DNA from: Arcicella rosea
GTDB lineage: Bacteria; Bacteroidota; Bacteroidia; Cytophagales; Spirosomataceae
DNA length: 64,000 bases
Assembly (NCBI RefSeq): GCF_014204325.1
Contig: NZ_JACHKT010000002.1
Span: 238,765 to 302,764, forward strand
Reading direction: 5' to 3'
This document shows, piece after piece, positions 45,801 through 52,842 of this stretch. The translations under genes and the position numbers were made by a program. Every line of letters starts with the position of its first letter. Positions within the stretch are counted from its first letter, which is position 1. Under the pieces are notes generated by a model. The model was not told the DNA's origin. It worked only from the letters and a program-made list of their open reading frames with translations, and did no database searches.

Positions 45801-46152
45801 AACTGGCTTAATAGCCAATTATTCTCAGTTGAAATTTGCTCCAAATACCATCAAAACTTATGCACAAGATTATATCAGTAGATATAATGGAACTGCCGAA
45901 GGAAACTTAATGAGCAAAACGTTCTCGAAATTGCGTGAAGTAACCTTAGGATATTCTTTACCACAGTCAATGTTAAGAAAAACTTTCTTCAAGCAAGCAT
46001 CAGTATCGTTGGTAGGTCGTAACTTATTTTACTTTATCGATAGCAAACATGATGGCGTTGACTTAGACCAATTCACAGGGTTGAATGCTACATCTGGTTT
46101 ACAAACACCAACGATGAAGCGTTATGGTATCAATATTAATATTGTATTTTAA
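42859..46152 (+). CDS. SusC/RagA-family TonB-dependent outer-membrane transporter
   Basis: From the ATG at 42859 the protein has 1097 residues. The signal peptide is unusual in having an 18-residue polar n-region before the hydrophobic core (AMFLAVMFLFLSFVTQAQ). A CarboxypepD_reg-like domain follows (VTGKVTDSADNTPVAGASV), then the plug with EEVVVTALGI, LYVVDGVPI and VLKGANAAALYGFRGKNGAI, then a ~900-residue barrel ending NINIVF. It imports a ligand with its SusD partner, powered by TonB. The substrate is normally a glycan or peptide. Here the neighbours are phosphonate-type enzymes and no glycoside hydrolase is present, so a phosphonate-bearing ligand is proposed. Confidence 0.94.
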   Translation: MKNILRIEFKRNLNLTKNAMFLAVMFLFLSFVTQAQERIVTGKVTDSADNTPVAGASVRIKGSGKGTTTNADGTYKIATTASATLQFTFVGYSNQEVAVGAKSVINVNLLADTKQIEEVVVTALGISKEKRSLTNAIQTVQGADLTKAREPNSINSLTGKVAGLTVGPSAELLGRPNVVLRGNTDILYVVDGVPINSDTWNISADDIETYSVLKGANAAALYGFRGKNGAILITTKKGTKDKRGFSVEFNSSTMIESGFNTIPRVQDLYGPGDHGSYEFVNGRGGGKNDGDYDIWGPKFDPTGQKKIAQYDSPIDPTTGKRIPTAWTARGANNLTRFLRDAVLTNNNISVASSNDKMDVRFSLSHNYQKGIVPNTQLNTANFNISTKYRFSNKLTFDANLNYNRQSTPNIPDVNYGPNSLIYNMVIWGGADWSVDDMRNYWQAGKEGSQQIYAEYQRYNNPYFVAYEWLRSHYKNDIYGYASLDYKINNYLSITGRTSITTYDIFRSEKFPYSATVYGREEAKGDYREDKRTLFENNTDVLIKFDKKIANDFDVKVWGGGNIRTFKYNSSYVTTNYLNTPGVYTFANSLREPKAYSYLSDMEVQSAYYSADISYKGFVTLSTTGRLDYLSTLPKGNNKFFYPSVGLSTVVSDYVKLPEVISFVKLRTSYANVKDGLTQSTIGSTPGVSSPLSYGSGYNSSYDGPNYGNSIGYGISPSYNNLPGAAYFDKLNNPSLKPNTSEQIEAGAEVSLLKNRFSADVTYFTSNDGPRIFSRDLSQTTGYTSAIVNGILTKKTGWEVTLKGTPLRRNNFSWDVIFNWSTFKETLQEVYNENGIKIDKVASDYFVSGNEKSQYINIGDRIDKVIVKTFQRTTDGQIINDTGGRPLQNNAGALVGYANPDYVWGINNKVKYKNWSLSFQFDGRVGGTIEDYIRKQTFRGGRHIETTEGAYGIARDFDAQGVKSYIGEGVMITEGTPTYDGQTGLIANYSQLKFAPNTIKTYAQDYISRYNGTAEGNLMSKTFSKLREVTLGYSLPQSMLRKTFFKQASVSLVGRNLFYFIDSKHDGVDLDQFTGLNATSGLQTPTMKRYGININIVF

Positions 46153-46226
46153 ATAATCCTCTTGAACAATCCTCTTGCTTTATACTTATCCTAAAAAGCA
46201 AGAGGATAATACAATCGAAAATTCTC

Positions 46227-47705
46227 ATGAAAAAATATATTTTATCATTTTTAATCCTTACGCTTTTAGCAAGCTGTAGCGATTATCAACAGTTGGAACT
46301 AAATCCAAACTTACCAACTTCTGTGCCTTCTTCTATCATTTTAAGAAATGTATTGAATGGAATGAACGAAGGTGCTTGGGATGACAATATGCGTTACAAC
46401 CAGTTTTATTGTTCAAATTATGCTTATTACGATACCAACGAATACAATTGGCAAAATGCTTCTTTGCAATTTACTACTTTGAAAAACGTAGTAAAATTAG
46501 AAGAAGAAGCCTTGAAAAGTGGTGCAAAGGCATTGAATCCATATTCGGCTTTAGGTAAATTTTTAAGAGCATATTCTTATACTAATATGACTTTAAGAGT
46601 AGGTGATTTGCCAGTAAAAGATGCTTTAAAAGGAATTGAGGTAGATAAACCAAAATATGATACTCAGAAAGATGTATTCATTCAAGTATTAAAATGGTTA
46701 GAGGAGTCGAACAATGATTTAGCAGCATTGATAACTGCTGGTGATAATTCTTTAGAAGGTGATATTTATTACGCTGGTGACTTAAGAAAATGGCAAAAAG
46801 CTGTTAATACTTTTAGATTAAGAGTATTGGTTCACTTGAGTAAAAAGGCAGATGATGCAGATTTAAAAGTAAAACAAGATTTTGCGGCTATTATTGCTAA
46901 CCCTACTAAATACCCTTTGATGACAGATTTGTCAGAGTCTTTACAATATGTTTGGAGTGTAAACAACAAATATCCACGTAACCCTGATAACTTAGGTAAT
47001 AATGCTACACGTGAGAATATGGCTAAAACCTATATCGACTTGTTGAAAAACAACAATGACCCTCGTCTGTTTGTTGTAGCAGAACCTGCTGCTGCACAAA
47101 TAGCAAAAGGCTTGAAAGCGACTGATGTTGAAGCTTATGTAGGAGCAAGCTCTGGGGAAGATTTAGCTGATATGTCATCTAAGGCTGGTCGTGGAGAATA
47201 CTCATTCCAAAGTCGTGCTCGTTATTATAGTTCTTATACAGGCGAAAACACATTTATAGTATCTTACCCAGAAATGTGTTTCAATATTTCAGAAGCAATC
47301 AATAGAGGTTGGGTTACTGGTAATGCACAAGATTGGTACGAACGTGGTGTAAAAGCTTCGATGTCGTTCTATGGTATCGCTGATGCTACAGCTTATTTAG
47401 CGCAAGCTTCAGTAAAATATGCAGGCAATAATGCAGCTGGTTTAACTCAGATTTTGAGCCAAAAATACATTGCTTTCTTCCAAAACTCAGGATATGAAGC
47501 TTATTTCAACTGGCGTAGAACTGGCGTACCAACTTTTTTAACTGGCACTGGTACAGGTAATGGTAACAAAATTCCTTTACGTTTTAAATATCCACAGCTT
47601 GAACAAACTACCAATACTCAAAATCTTAGCGAAGCCCTAACCCGCCAGTTTGGTGTAGGGATAGAGGGTGAAAATATCAACGCAGCAATGTGGTTAATTA
47701 AATAA
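46227..47705 (+). CDS. SusD/RagB-family surface lipoprotein
   Basis: The 492-residue protein has a lipoprotein signal (TLLASC, Cys17) and the SusD-like helical fold (ALGKFLRAYSYTNMTLRVGDLPVKDAL; late FPEMCF-like SYPEMCFNISEAINRGW; QKYIAFFQNSGYEAYFNWRRTGVP). It is the ligand-binding lid of the SusC-like transporter encoded 74 bp upstream. The following PhnZ-like gene starts only 15 bp later, which ties this pair to phosphonate breakdown through the transcript. Confidence 0.93.
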   Translation: MKKYILSFLILTLLASCSDYQQLELNPNLPTSVPSSIILRNVLNGMNEGAWDDNMRYNQFYCSNYAYYDTNEYNWQNASLQFTTLKNVVKLEEEALKSGAKALNPYSALGKFLRAYSYTNMTLRVGDLPVKDALKGIEVDKPKYDTQKDVFIQVLKWLEESNNDLAALITAGDNSLEGDIYYAGDLRKWQKAVNTFRLRVLVHLSKKADDADLKVKQDFAAIIANPTKYPLMTDLSESLQYVWSVNNKYPRNPDNLGNNATRENMAKTYIDLLKNNNDPRLFVVAEPAAAQIAKGLKATDVEAYVGASSGEDLADMSSKAGRGEYSFQSRARYYSSYTGENTFIVSYPEMCFNISEAINRGWVTGNAQDWYERGVKASMSFYGIADATAYLAQASVKYAGNNAAGLTQILSQKYIAFFQNSGYEAYFNWRRTGVPTFLTGTGTGNGNKIPLRFKYPQLEQTTNTQNLSEALTRQFGVGIEGENINAAMWLIK

Positions 47706-47720
47706 AATACCTATCAACCA

Positions 47721-48296
47721 ATGACAATCTCTGAATCTATCCTCCGTCAAAGACTTGATTCAATCTTTGGTCTTTATGAAATTAATGGTGCGGACGAATA
47801 CGTCGGCGAGCCATTGACTATCCTAGAACACAGTTTTCAAGCTGCCATGTTAGCAGAAGAAGAAGGCTATGATGAAGAAGTAATCTTAGCGGCTTTCTTT
47901 CATGATATTGGACATTTTTTGCCCAATCGAGATGAAATGAATGGTTTAGGAAACATCAGACACGAAATTGCTGGAGCTAATTTTCTGTATAAAAATGGTT
48001 TTTCAAATAGAATTGCTCTTTTAGTCAGAAATCATGTTGAAGCAAAACGATACTTAACTTTCAAGTATCCTGATTATTACCACAAACTTTCGGAAGCCAG
48101 TAAGAAAACATTGGAGTATCAAGGTGGAGTAATGACAGAAGAGGACGCAAAATCATTTGAAAGAATGCCTCTTTTCGATTTATACATTAGAATGAGAGAT
48201 TGGGACGATAAGGCAAAAGAAGTAGAATTTGAAAAGCCATCTTTAGAAAAATACAAACAAATGGCTTGGAAACACATTGGTTATCGCTTGAATTAA
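47721..48296 (+). CDS. phnZ: PhnZ-like HD-domain di-iron oxygenase (phosphonate C-P cleavage)
   Basis: The 191-residue protein has the HD set His37, His61-Asp62 (FFHDIGHF), His81 (IRHE), His105 (RNHVEAKRYL) and an Asp at 162/163 (RDWDDKAK). It also has Tyr27 and Glu30 (DEYVGEP), spaced as the Tyr24/Glu27 pair of PhnZ, which is not a general HD feature. The downstream blocks LSEASKKTLEYQGGVM and FERMPLF also fit the phosphonate-operon HD family. PhnZ cleaves (R)-2-amino-1-hydroxyethylphosphonate with O2 to glycine and phosphate. Its usual partner PhnY, which makes the hydroxylated substrate, is absent here. The gene is 15 bp after the SusD-like gene and ends in a very strong terminator. Confidence 0.82.
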   Translation: MTISESILRQRLDSIFGLYEINGADEYVGEPLTILEHSFQAAMLAEEEGYDEEVILAAFFHDIGHFLPNRDEMNGLGNIRHEIAGANFLYKNGFSNRIALLVRNHVEAKRYLTFKYPDYYHKLSEASKKTLEYQGGVMTEEDAKSFERMPLFDLYIRMRDWDDKAKEVEFEKPSLEKYKQMAWKHIGYRLN

Positions 48297-48327
48297 GCAG
48301 CATTGTGTTGCATTAAATTTCAACTTT

Positions 48328-48377
48328 CTATAAAAGCGAAAGGCTGTCAGAATACTGACAGCCTTTCGCTTTTATAG
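48328..48377. terminator. very strong terminator between convergent genes
   Basis: A perfect 23-bp stem (48328-48350 with 48355-48377) closes an AATA loop; the core is GCGAAAGGCTGTCAG. It ends the SusC-SusD-PhnZ transcript and can act on the convergent gene too. Confidence 0.88.
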
Positions 48378-48391
48378 TTTTATATGATAGC

Positions 48392-48790
48392 TTATTCCAC
48401 TACGATTGTACGAGTAATATCTTGTGGTTTAGCAGAATTGATATTGATTGTACGAGTAATCGTATCAGTACCATCTGTTATTTCAATGGTATAAGCACCA
48501 TCGTTAAGTTCTTGTAAATCAAATTTTCCATGATATGAACGAGCATTTTTGGCGATTCTTTCTGTGTGGATAACTTTGCCAGTTTTGTCTTTGATTAAAA
48601 CACTAACTGTTTTTCCAGCGATTTTATCTAAAGTAAGGTGCATGTCTAAAGTACCAACACTTTGGTACATTCCTACAGCGAAATTGTTCGCTTTGTTAGC
48701 GTTTGCACTTGTTTCTCCTGCGATAGGATTTGCAAAAATTGAGCTAGTTGTTAAAGTAGCAATGGCGATGATTTGTGCTAAAGTTCTCAT
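48392..48790 (-). CDS. small secreted beta-sandwich protein of unknown function
   Basis: The 132-residue protein has a signal peptide (to about residue 20, IFAN). The rest is a single beta-rich domain (VGTLDMHLTLDKIAGKTVSV, YHGKFDLQELNDGAYTIEIT) that resembles the C-terminal or DUF3244-like modules of Bacteroidota secreted proteins. It has no catalytic motif. It is convergent with the PhnZ-like gene. Confidence 0.7.
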   Translation of the reverse strand: MRTLAQIIAIATLTTSSIFANPIAGETSANANKANNFAVGMYQSVGTLDMHLTLDKIAGKTVSVLIKDKTGKVIHTERIAKNARSYHGKFDLQELNDGAYTIEITDGTDTITRTININSAKPQDITRTIVVE

Positions 48791-49015
48791 TTTTTTATTT
48801 GTTTAGATACGGTTAAATTTTTATTTTGAATTAAATTTAAGAGGTTAAACAGTTGTTTATTAATTACTTACAAGTGTTTTTTGCTTTATTGTTGAATCAA
48901 AATTAGCAGATGGATTGATACTTTCAACGCAAAAACCAATGGTCGGTTTACGTTATTGATAAACGGCAATTTTAGTAGGGGAGACCAAAATCGACTTCTT
49001 CCGACTGGTCATTTT

Positions 49016-49023
49016 TGAGGATG
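49016..49023. repeat. left copy of the 8-bp target-site duplication (TGAGGATG)
   Basis: It is identical to 50398-50405 and directly abuts the left inverted repeat of the IS256-family element. Confidence 0.85.
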
Positions 49024-49095
49024 GGGACTGTTCATTAAACTGTGTCAATCTAATTTAGAACTTAAAAAGGTTTACTTTTACTTAGACACAATTTT

Positions 49096-50343
49096 ATGAA
49101 CACAACAGACACATTTGATTTTGAGACTTTTAAGCAAGAAGCGATAAAAGGTCTTTATTCGGGCAAACCTCTTACTGGGGAGAATGGTATTTTTGCACCG
49201 ATGCTCAAACATTTTTTAGAGACAGCCTTACAAGGAGAATTTGATAATCATCTAATTGCCAATAAATCTGAGGGTATTAACAATAGGAAAAATGGTTTAT
49301 CAAGCAAAATTATCAAAAGTAGTGGTGGTAGTTTTGAATTAGATACACCTCGTGATAGAGATTGTAGTTTCACGCCTCAAGTAGTTGCTAAACGCCAAAT
49401 AGTTTTAACTGATACTTTAGAACGTCAAATTATTTCGTTATTTGGGCATGGGATGAGCTATTCCTCTATCAATGAACAGTTGGAAGAGCTTTACGGTTAT
49501 CATCTCTCAGTAGGCGAACTATCAAACATTACTGATAGGATTATCCCTTTGATGAAGGAATGGCAATCCAGACCTCTTGCTAGGGTTTATGCGGTAGTTT
49601 GGATGGATGCCATGTTCTATAAAGTTCGTGTTGATGGGAAAGTCTGTTCCAGAGCCATGTACAGTGTAATCGGCTTAGGCTTAGATGGTAAGAAAGAAGT
49701 ATTAGGGATTTATCTTGCAGAAACAGAGGGTGCTAAGTTCTGGCTTTCAGTACTTACAGACTTTAAACTAAGAGGAGTTGAGGATATATTAATCAGTTGC
49801 GTAGATGGTCTGAGCGGAACGCCGCCCGAAGGTTTTCCACAAGCCATTGAAGCGGTATTCCCTAAAACCCAAATACAGCTCTGTGTGGTCCATCAGATTC
49901 GTTATTCATCACGCTTAGTAGCAGACAAACATTTAAAAGAGTTCATTAATGATTTAAAGCTTATTTATAAGGCTAGTACTCTTGATATTGCCGAAGAATC
50001 CTTGGCGATGCTATCAGAAAAATGGGGGAAAACTTACCCAAAAGCCGTTGACACATGGACGAATAATTGGTCTAACATTTCGACTTATTTTCAATATTCT
50101 TCGGAAATAAGAAGGATAGTCTATACTACAAATACGATAGAAGGCTATCACAGACAGATTAGAAAAATCACTAAAACCAAGGGAGCTTTCACTTCTGATA
50201 ATGCTCTTTTGAAATTAGCCTATCTGGCAATTCAGAATATGAATAAGGTTTGGAATACTACAACTAAAAATTGGAGGGACATCCTTGCAGAATTAATGAT
50301 TACATTTGATGATAGAATTTCGCAAGTTGATTTATTGAGTTAG
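49096..50343 (+). CDS. IS256-family transposase
   Basis: The 415-residue protein has the Mutator-like DDE set Asp171 (VVWMDAMF), Asp237 (ISCVDGLSG) and Glu349 (TNTIEGYHRQ), with the CxxH-type stretch LCVVHQIR between the second Asp and the Glu. The length is normal for IS256 (~390-420). It starts 73 bp inside the left end. Its last codons and stop lie in the left arm of a 50-bp palindrome. All catalytic residues are present, so it is probably active. Confidence 0.95.
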   Translation: MNTTDTFDFETFKQEAIKGLYSGKPLTGENGIFAPMLKHFLETALQGEFDNHLIANKSEGINNRKNGLSSKIIKSSGGSFELDTPRDRDCSFTPQVVAKRQIVLTDTLERQIISLFGHGMSYSSINEQLEELYGYHLSVGELSNITDRIIPLMKEWQSRPLARVYAVVWMDAMFYKVRVDGKVCSRAMYSVIGLGLDGKKEVLGIYLAETEGAKFWLSVLTDFKLRGVEDILISCVDGLSGTPPEGFPQAIEAVFPKTQIQLCVVHQIRYSSRLVADKHLKEFINDLKLIYKASTLDIAEESLAMLSEKWGKTYPKAVDTWTNNWSNISTYFQYSSEIRRIVYTTNTIEGYHRQIRKITKTKGAFTSDNALLKLAYLAIQNMNKVWNTTTKNWRDILAELMITFDDRISQVDLLS

Positions 50344-50374
50344 GGGGCTAGCCCCCTAACTCAATAAATCAACT
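50325..50374. terminator. 50-bp perfect palindrome at the right end of the IS element
   Basis: Positions 50325-50349 are the exact reverse complement of 50350-50374; the centre is GGGGGCTAGCCCCC. The left arm contains the last transposase codons and the TAG stop. It would form a strong hairpin in RNA and could block transcription through the element. Confidence 0.8.
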
Positions 50375-50397
50375 GACACAGTTGAGTGAACACTCCC

Positions 50398-50405
50398 TGA
50401 GGATG
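50398..50405. repeat. right copy of the 8-bp target-site duplication
   Basis: TGAGGATG matches 49016-49023 exactly. Confidence 0.85.
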
Positions 50406-50714
50406 AATGGCAAACGCTTATTTGAATGATTTTTGGGGATATTTTTACCATCAAAAAGAATATCTTTAGATACTATAAGTATGTCGAGAGATATATTTTT
50501 GCGGTAAATTGCGGTATTTAGTATCTCATGATATTCTTTTAGTATCTCACGAGATACTTTTTTGCGGTATTTTGCGGGAATTAGTATATAAAAACCGAAG
50601 AAAACCGCAAATTGTATTGTGGGCTTAGATAGTGATTATATTTGATAAATTATCTAGCTCAGAATGAAAGAGTTAAGTAGTTTTTTCGTTTTTTCAATAA
50701 AGCTAATACTCATT
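50406..50714. other. intergenic region with paired direct repeats upstream of a secreted hydrolase gene
   Basis: This stretch holds no gene. It contains two 37-bp direct repeats and a GTATCTCA-type inverted repeat, described separately. The left side was joined to 48791-49023 before the IS element inserted. Confidence 0.55.
50488..50587. repeat. two 37-bp imperfect direct repeats with GCGGTA words
   Basis: Copies at 50488-50524 and 50551-50587 agree at 31 of 37 positions, with a 63-bp period; each has TTTTTGCGGTA, a second TTGCGG and TTAGTAT. The segment between them contains AGTATCTC/GAGATACT as an 8-bp inverted repeat (50541-50558) and a second GTATCTCA. It could be a regulatory array for the downstream gene or a remnant of a repeat element. 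Confidence 0.55.
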
Positions 50715-52748
50715 ATGTATCATAAATTATCTCTAATCTTTATTTTCCTGATATTCTCCAATCTTAATTTTGGACAAAGAATCATCAAAGGGAAAACACT
50801 CAACAGAAGCACGAAAGAGGCTGTTCCTTACGTAAATATTGGAATTAGAAACACTAACGTTGGGACTATTTCCAATTTAGATGGAAGTTTTTCAATCGTT
50901 ATCCCTCAAAAGCTAATTTCAGATACTGTAATTTTTTCAGCCCTTGGTTTTGGGAAAAGAATGATTCCTCTCAAATTACTTGAACAAGATAAAGAAATTA
51001 CTATTTATTTAAGCGAGAAAATTACTTTGCTCAATCAAATTACAATCACAGCACCTAAGCAAAAAAATAAAACTTTTGAATTGGGCAATAGGTCTTTCAA
51101 TGGTGGAGTCTATGAACCAGATACCACTTATGCTGGTCGTTGTATCGCATTACTGATAGAAAACAAAGATTCTTATATCCAAAAAGGACTCGTTTTTCCT
51201 GCTTATTTGGGGAAAGTAAATCTTAGAATATTCAGAAATAACCTAAAATCATTCAAGTTTAGAATTCGATTGAATGATGTCGATAGTTTAACGGGGCAAC
51301 CGAATGAAGACCTTCTTCAACAAAGTATTATTGTAGAATCTTCTATGAAAAATGGATGGCTGAATTTTGACCTTTCTCATTTGAATTATCAAATCACAAA
51401 ACCCTTCTTTATAACATTTGAGCAAATTCTTGACATAAACGATAGAACTGTCATTGCAGATGGCTACAGAGATTTCATGACAAAGTATCCAGAAAGGCTA
51501 AAAATTGATACTGTTGAGTTTGAAGGTAAAAAGGAAGTTCGTAAAAAAATCATGAGAGGAGGTATTGATTTACCCGGAACATTTATAGGCATTTCAAGTA
51601 CAAAGACTAATCTTTTTTCTTGCTTTGAGAGAGAAAATAGCTGGGGGAACTGGAAAAAAGTACATGGTATCGTATGTGCTTATGTAACACTTAATACCCA
51701 AACTCAAGTAACTAATGATGTAACAAAAAGGATAGAAAATCCTTGTAAAGATGCTCTTGAATGTAAAATACAAAAGCTCTGTAAAGATTTTATGGACGAA
51801 AGTGCTATGAATGGAATGCAGCTCAATATTAGTAAAGGAAATAAAACCAAGTACTCTTTTAGTTTAGGTTATGCCGATGTAGAAAATAATATTCGAGTTA
51901 CTGATTCTACTCGTTTTCGGATAAATAGCATATCTAAAGCCATGACCTCGCTTGCATTAATCAAGCTTATGTCTGAGCGTAAACTTGATTTAGATGCACC
52001 AGTGCAAAAATACCTTCCTGATTTTCCTGAAAAAAAATATCCAATAAGTACTCGACAATTGGCTGGTCATTTAGCTGGCTTTCGTGACTACAAAGAGAAT
52101 GATTTAAGCGATTATATTCGTACAGAGCATTTTGATAATGCGACACAAGCATTGAGGATATTTAAAGATGATACGCTTCTTTTTAGACCAAATACAAAAT
52201 TTCATTATTCAAGTTTTGGCTGGAATTTAATTGGGGCAGTCATTGAAGGTGCGAGTGGTGAAAACTATTTACAGTATATGAACAGAAAGATATGGCAACC
52301 ATTAAAACTATCCTCTACTTGTGGGGACGATACTAAAAGTAACATCAGTAATAGAAGTAAATTCTACGATGCCACAGGTCAAGAAAACGATTTAGGAGAT
52401 TTGAGTTACAAATATGCTGGTGGAGGACTTTTATCAACGGCAGAAGACTTAATAAAATTGGGGAATGAATTACTTCATGGTAAATATATTGACTCGAACT
52501 TAAAAAAGATACTTTTTGAAAGCCAACATACTGCGGATAATAAAGCGACTGGATATGGCATTGGATGGTACACTGGGAAAGACAATAATGGTCATCGTAT
52601 TTGGTATCATGCTGGAGATTCTTTTAGTAGTTCCTCTTATCTAATCATTTATCCAGATGATGACATTGTTATTGCATTTCTTGGAAATTCGCAAGCGGGA
52701 GTTTTGTTTGATGTGCAGGATATTGGAGGTTTGGTTTATGGAGAGTAA
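50715..52748 (+). CDS. secreted serine hydrolase, class C beta-lactamase fold, with carboxypeptidase-regulatory-like domain
   Basis: From the ATG at 50715 the protein has 677 residues with a signal peptide (MYHKLSLIFIFLIFSNLNFG). A CarboxypepD_reg-like domain follows (IKGKTLNRSTKEAVPYVNI), then a ~250-residue region with a beta-sandwich look, then a beta-lactamase-fold hydrolase with the SxxK nucleophile Ser405-I-S-K408, a YSSFGWN second motif and a YHAGDS third motif. It is likely a periplasmic or surface-exposed peptidase or esterase rather than a resistance enzyme. The fusion is typical of Bacteroidota. A TTG/ATG further upstream would only lengthen the leader. Confidence 0.83.
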   Translation: MYHKLSLIFIFLIFSNLNFGQRIIKGKTLNRSTKEAVPYVNIGIRNTNVGTISNLDGSFSIVIPQKLISDTVIFSALGFGKRMIPLKLLEQDKEITIYLSEKITLLNQITITAPKQKNKTFELGNRSFNGGVYEPDTTYAGRCIALLIENKDSYIQKGLVFPAYLGKVNLRIFRNNLKSFKFRIRLNDVDSLTGQPNEDLLQQSIIVESSMKNGWLNFDLSHLNYQITKPFFITFEQILDINDRTVIADGYRDFMTKYPERLKIDTVEFEGKKEVRKKIMRGGIDLPGTFIGISSTKTNLFSCFERENSWGNWKKVHGIVCAYVTLNTQTQVTNDVTKRIENPCKDALECKIQKLCKDFMDESAMNGMQLNISKGNKTKYSFSLGYADVENNIRVTDSTRFRINSISKAMTSLALIKLMSERKLDLDAPVQKYLPDFPEKKYPISTRQLAGHLAGFRDYKENDLSDYIRTEHFDNATQALRIFKDDTLLFRPNTKFHYSSFGWNLIGAVIEGASGENYLQYMNRKIWQPLKLSSTCGDDTKSNISNRSKFYDATGQENDLGDLSYKYAGGGLLSTAEDLIKLGNELLHGKYIDSNLKKILFESQHTADNKATGYGIGWYTGKDNNGHRIWYHAGDSFSSSSYLIIYPDDDIVIAFLGNSQAGVLFDVQDIGGLVYGE

Positions 52749-52795
52749 CCTGTGTTTAGAAAGGATTTGTAAATATTTAAATTGGTCAAAAAGCA

Positions 52796-52822
52796 AAAAG
52801 GGCAAGTAAACCCTGCCCTTTT
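52796..52822. terminator. terminator between convergent genes
   Basis: AAAAGGGCA (52796-52804) pairs with TGCCCTTTT (52814-52822) around a 9-nt loop, usable from both sides. Confidence 0.7.
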
Positions 52823-52842
52823 CAACTCATACGCCTAAAAAA

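Larger units (their letters stand above)
49024..50397 (+). mobile_element. intact IS256-family insertion sequence, 1374 bp
   Basis: The ends are imperfect inverted repeats of about 26 bp. The left end starts GGGACTGTTCATTAAACTG; the right end, read inward, starts GGGAGTGTTCACTCAACTG. An 8-bp duplication TGAGGATG flanks it. It carries one transposase gene with intact DDE residues. A long palindrome lies at the right end. Exact target duplication and an intact frame suggest recent insertion. Confidence 0.92.

Noticed and set aside
42859..47705. Ordinary polysaccharide utilisation locus
   Set aside because: No glycoside hydrolase, polysaccharide lyase, ECF sigma/anti-sigma pair or hybrid sensor is next to SusC/SusD; the adjacent enzymes are phosphonate-type.
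50715..52748. Antibiotic-resistance beta-lactamase
   Set aside because: The third motif is HAG rather than KTG, the protein is large and multi-domain, and such fusions are common secreted hydrolases in Bacteroidota.
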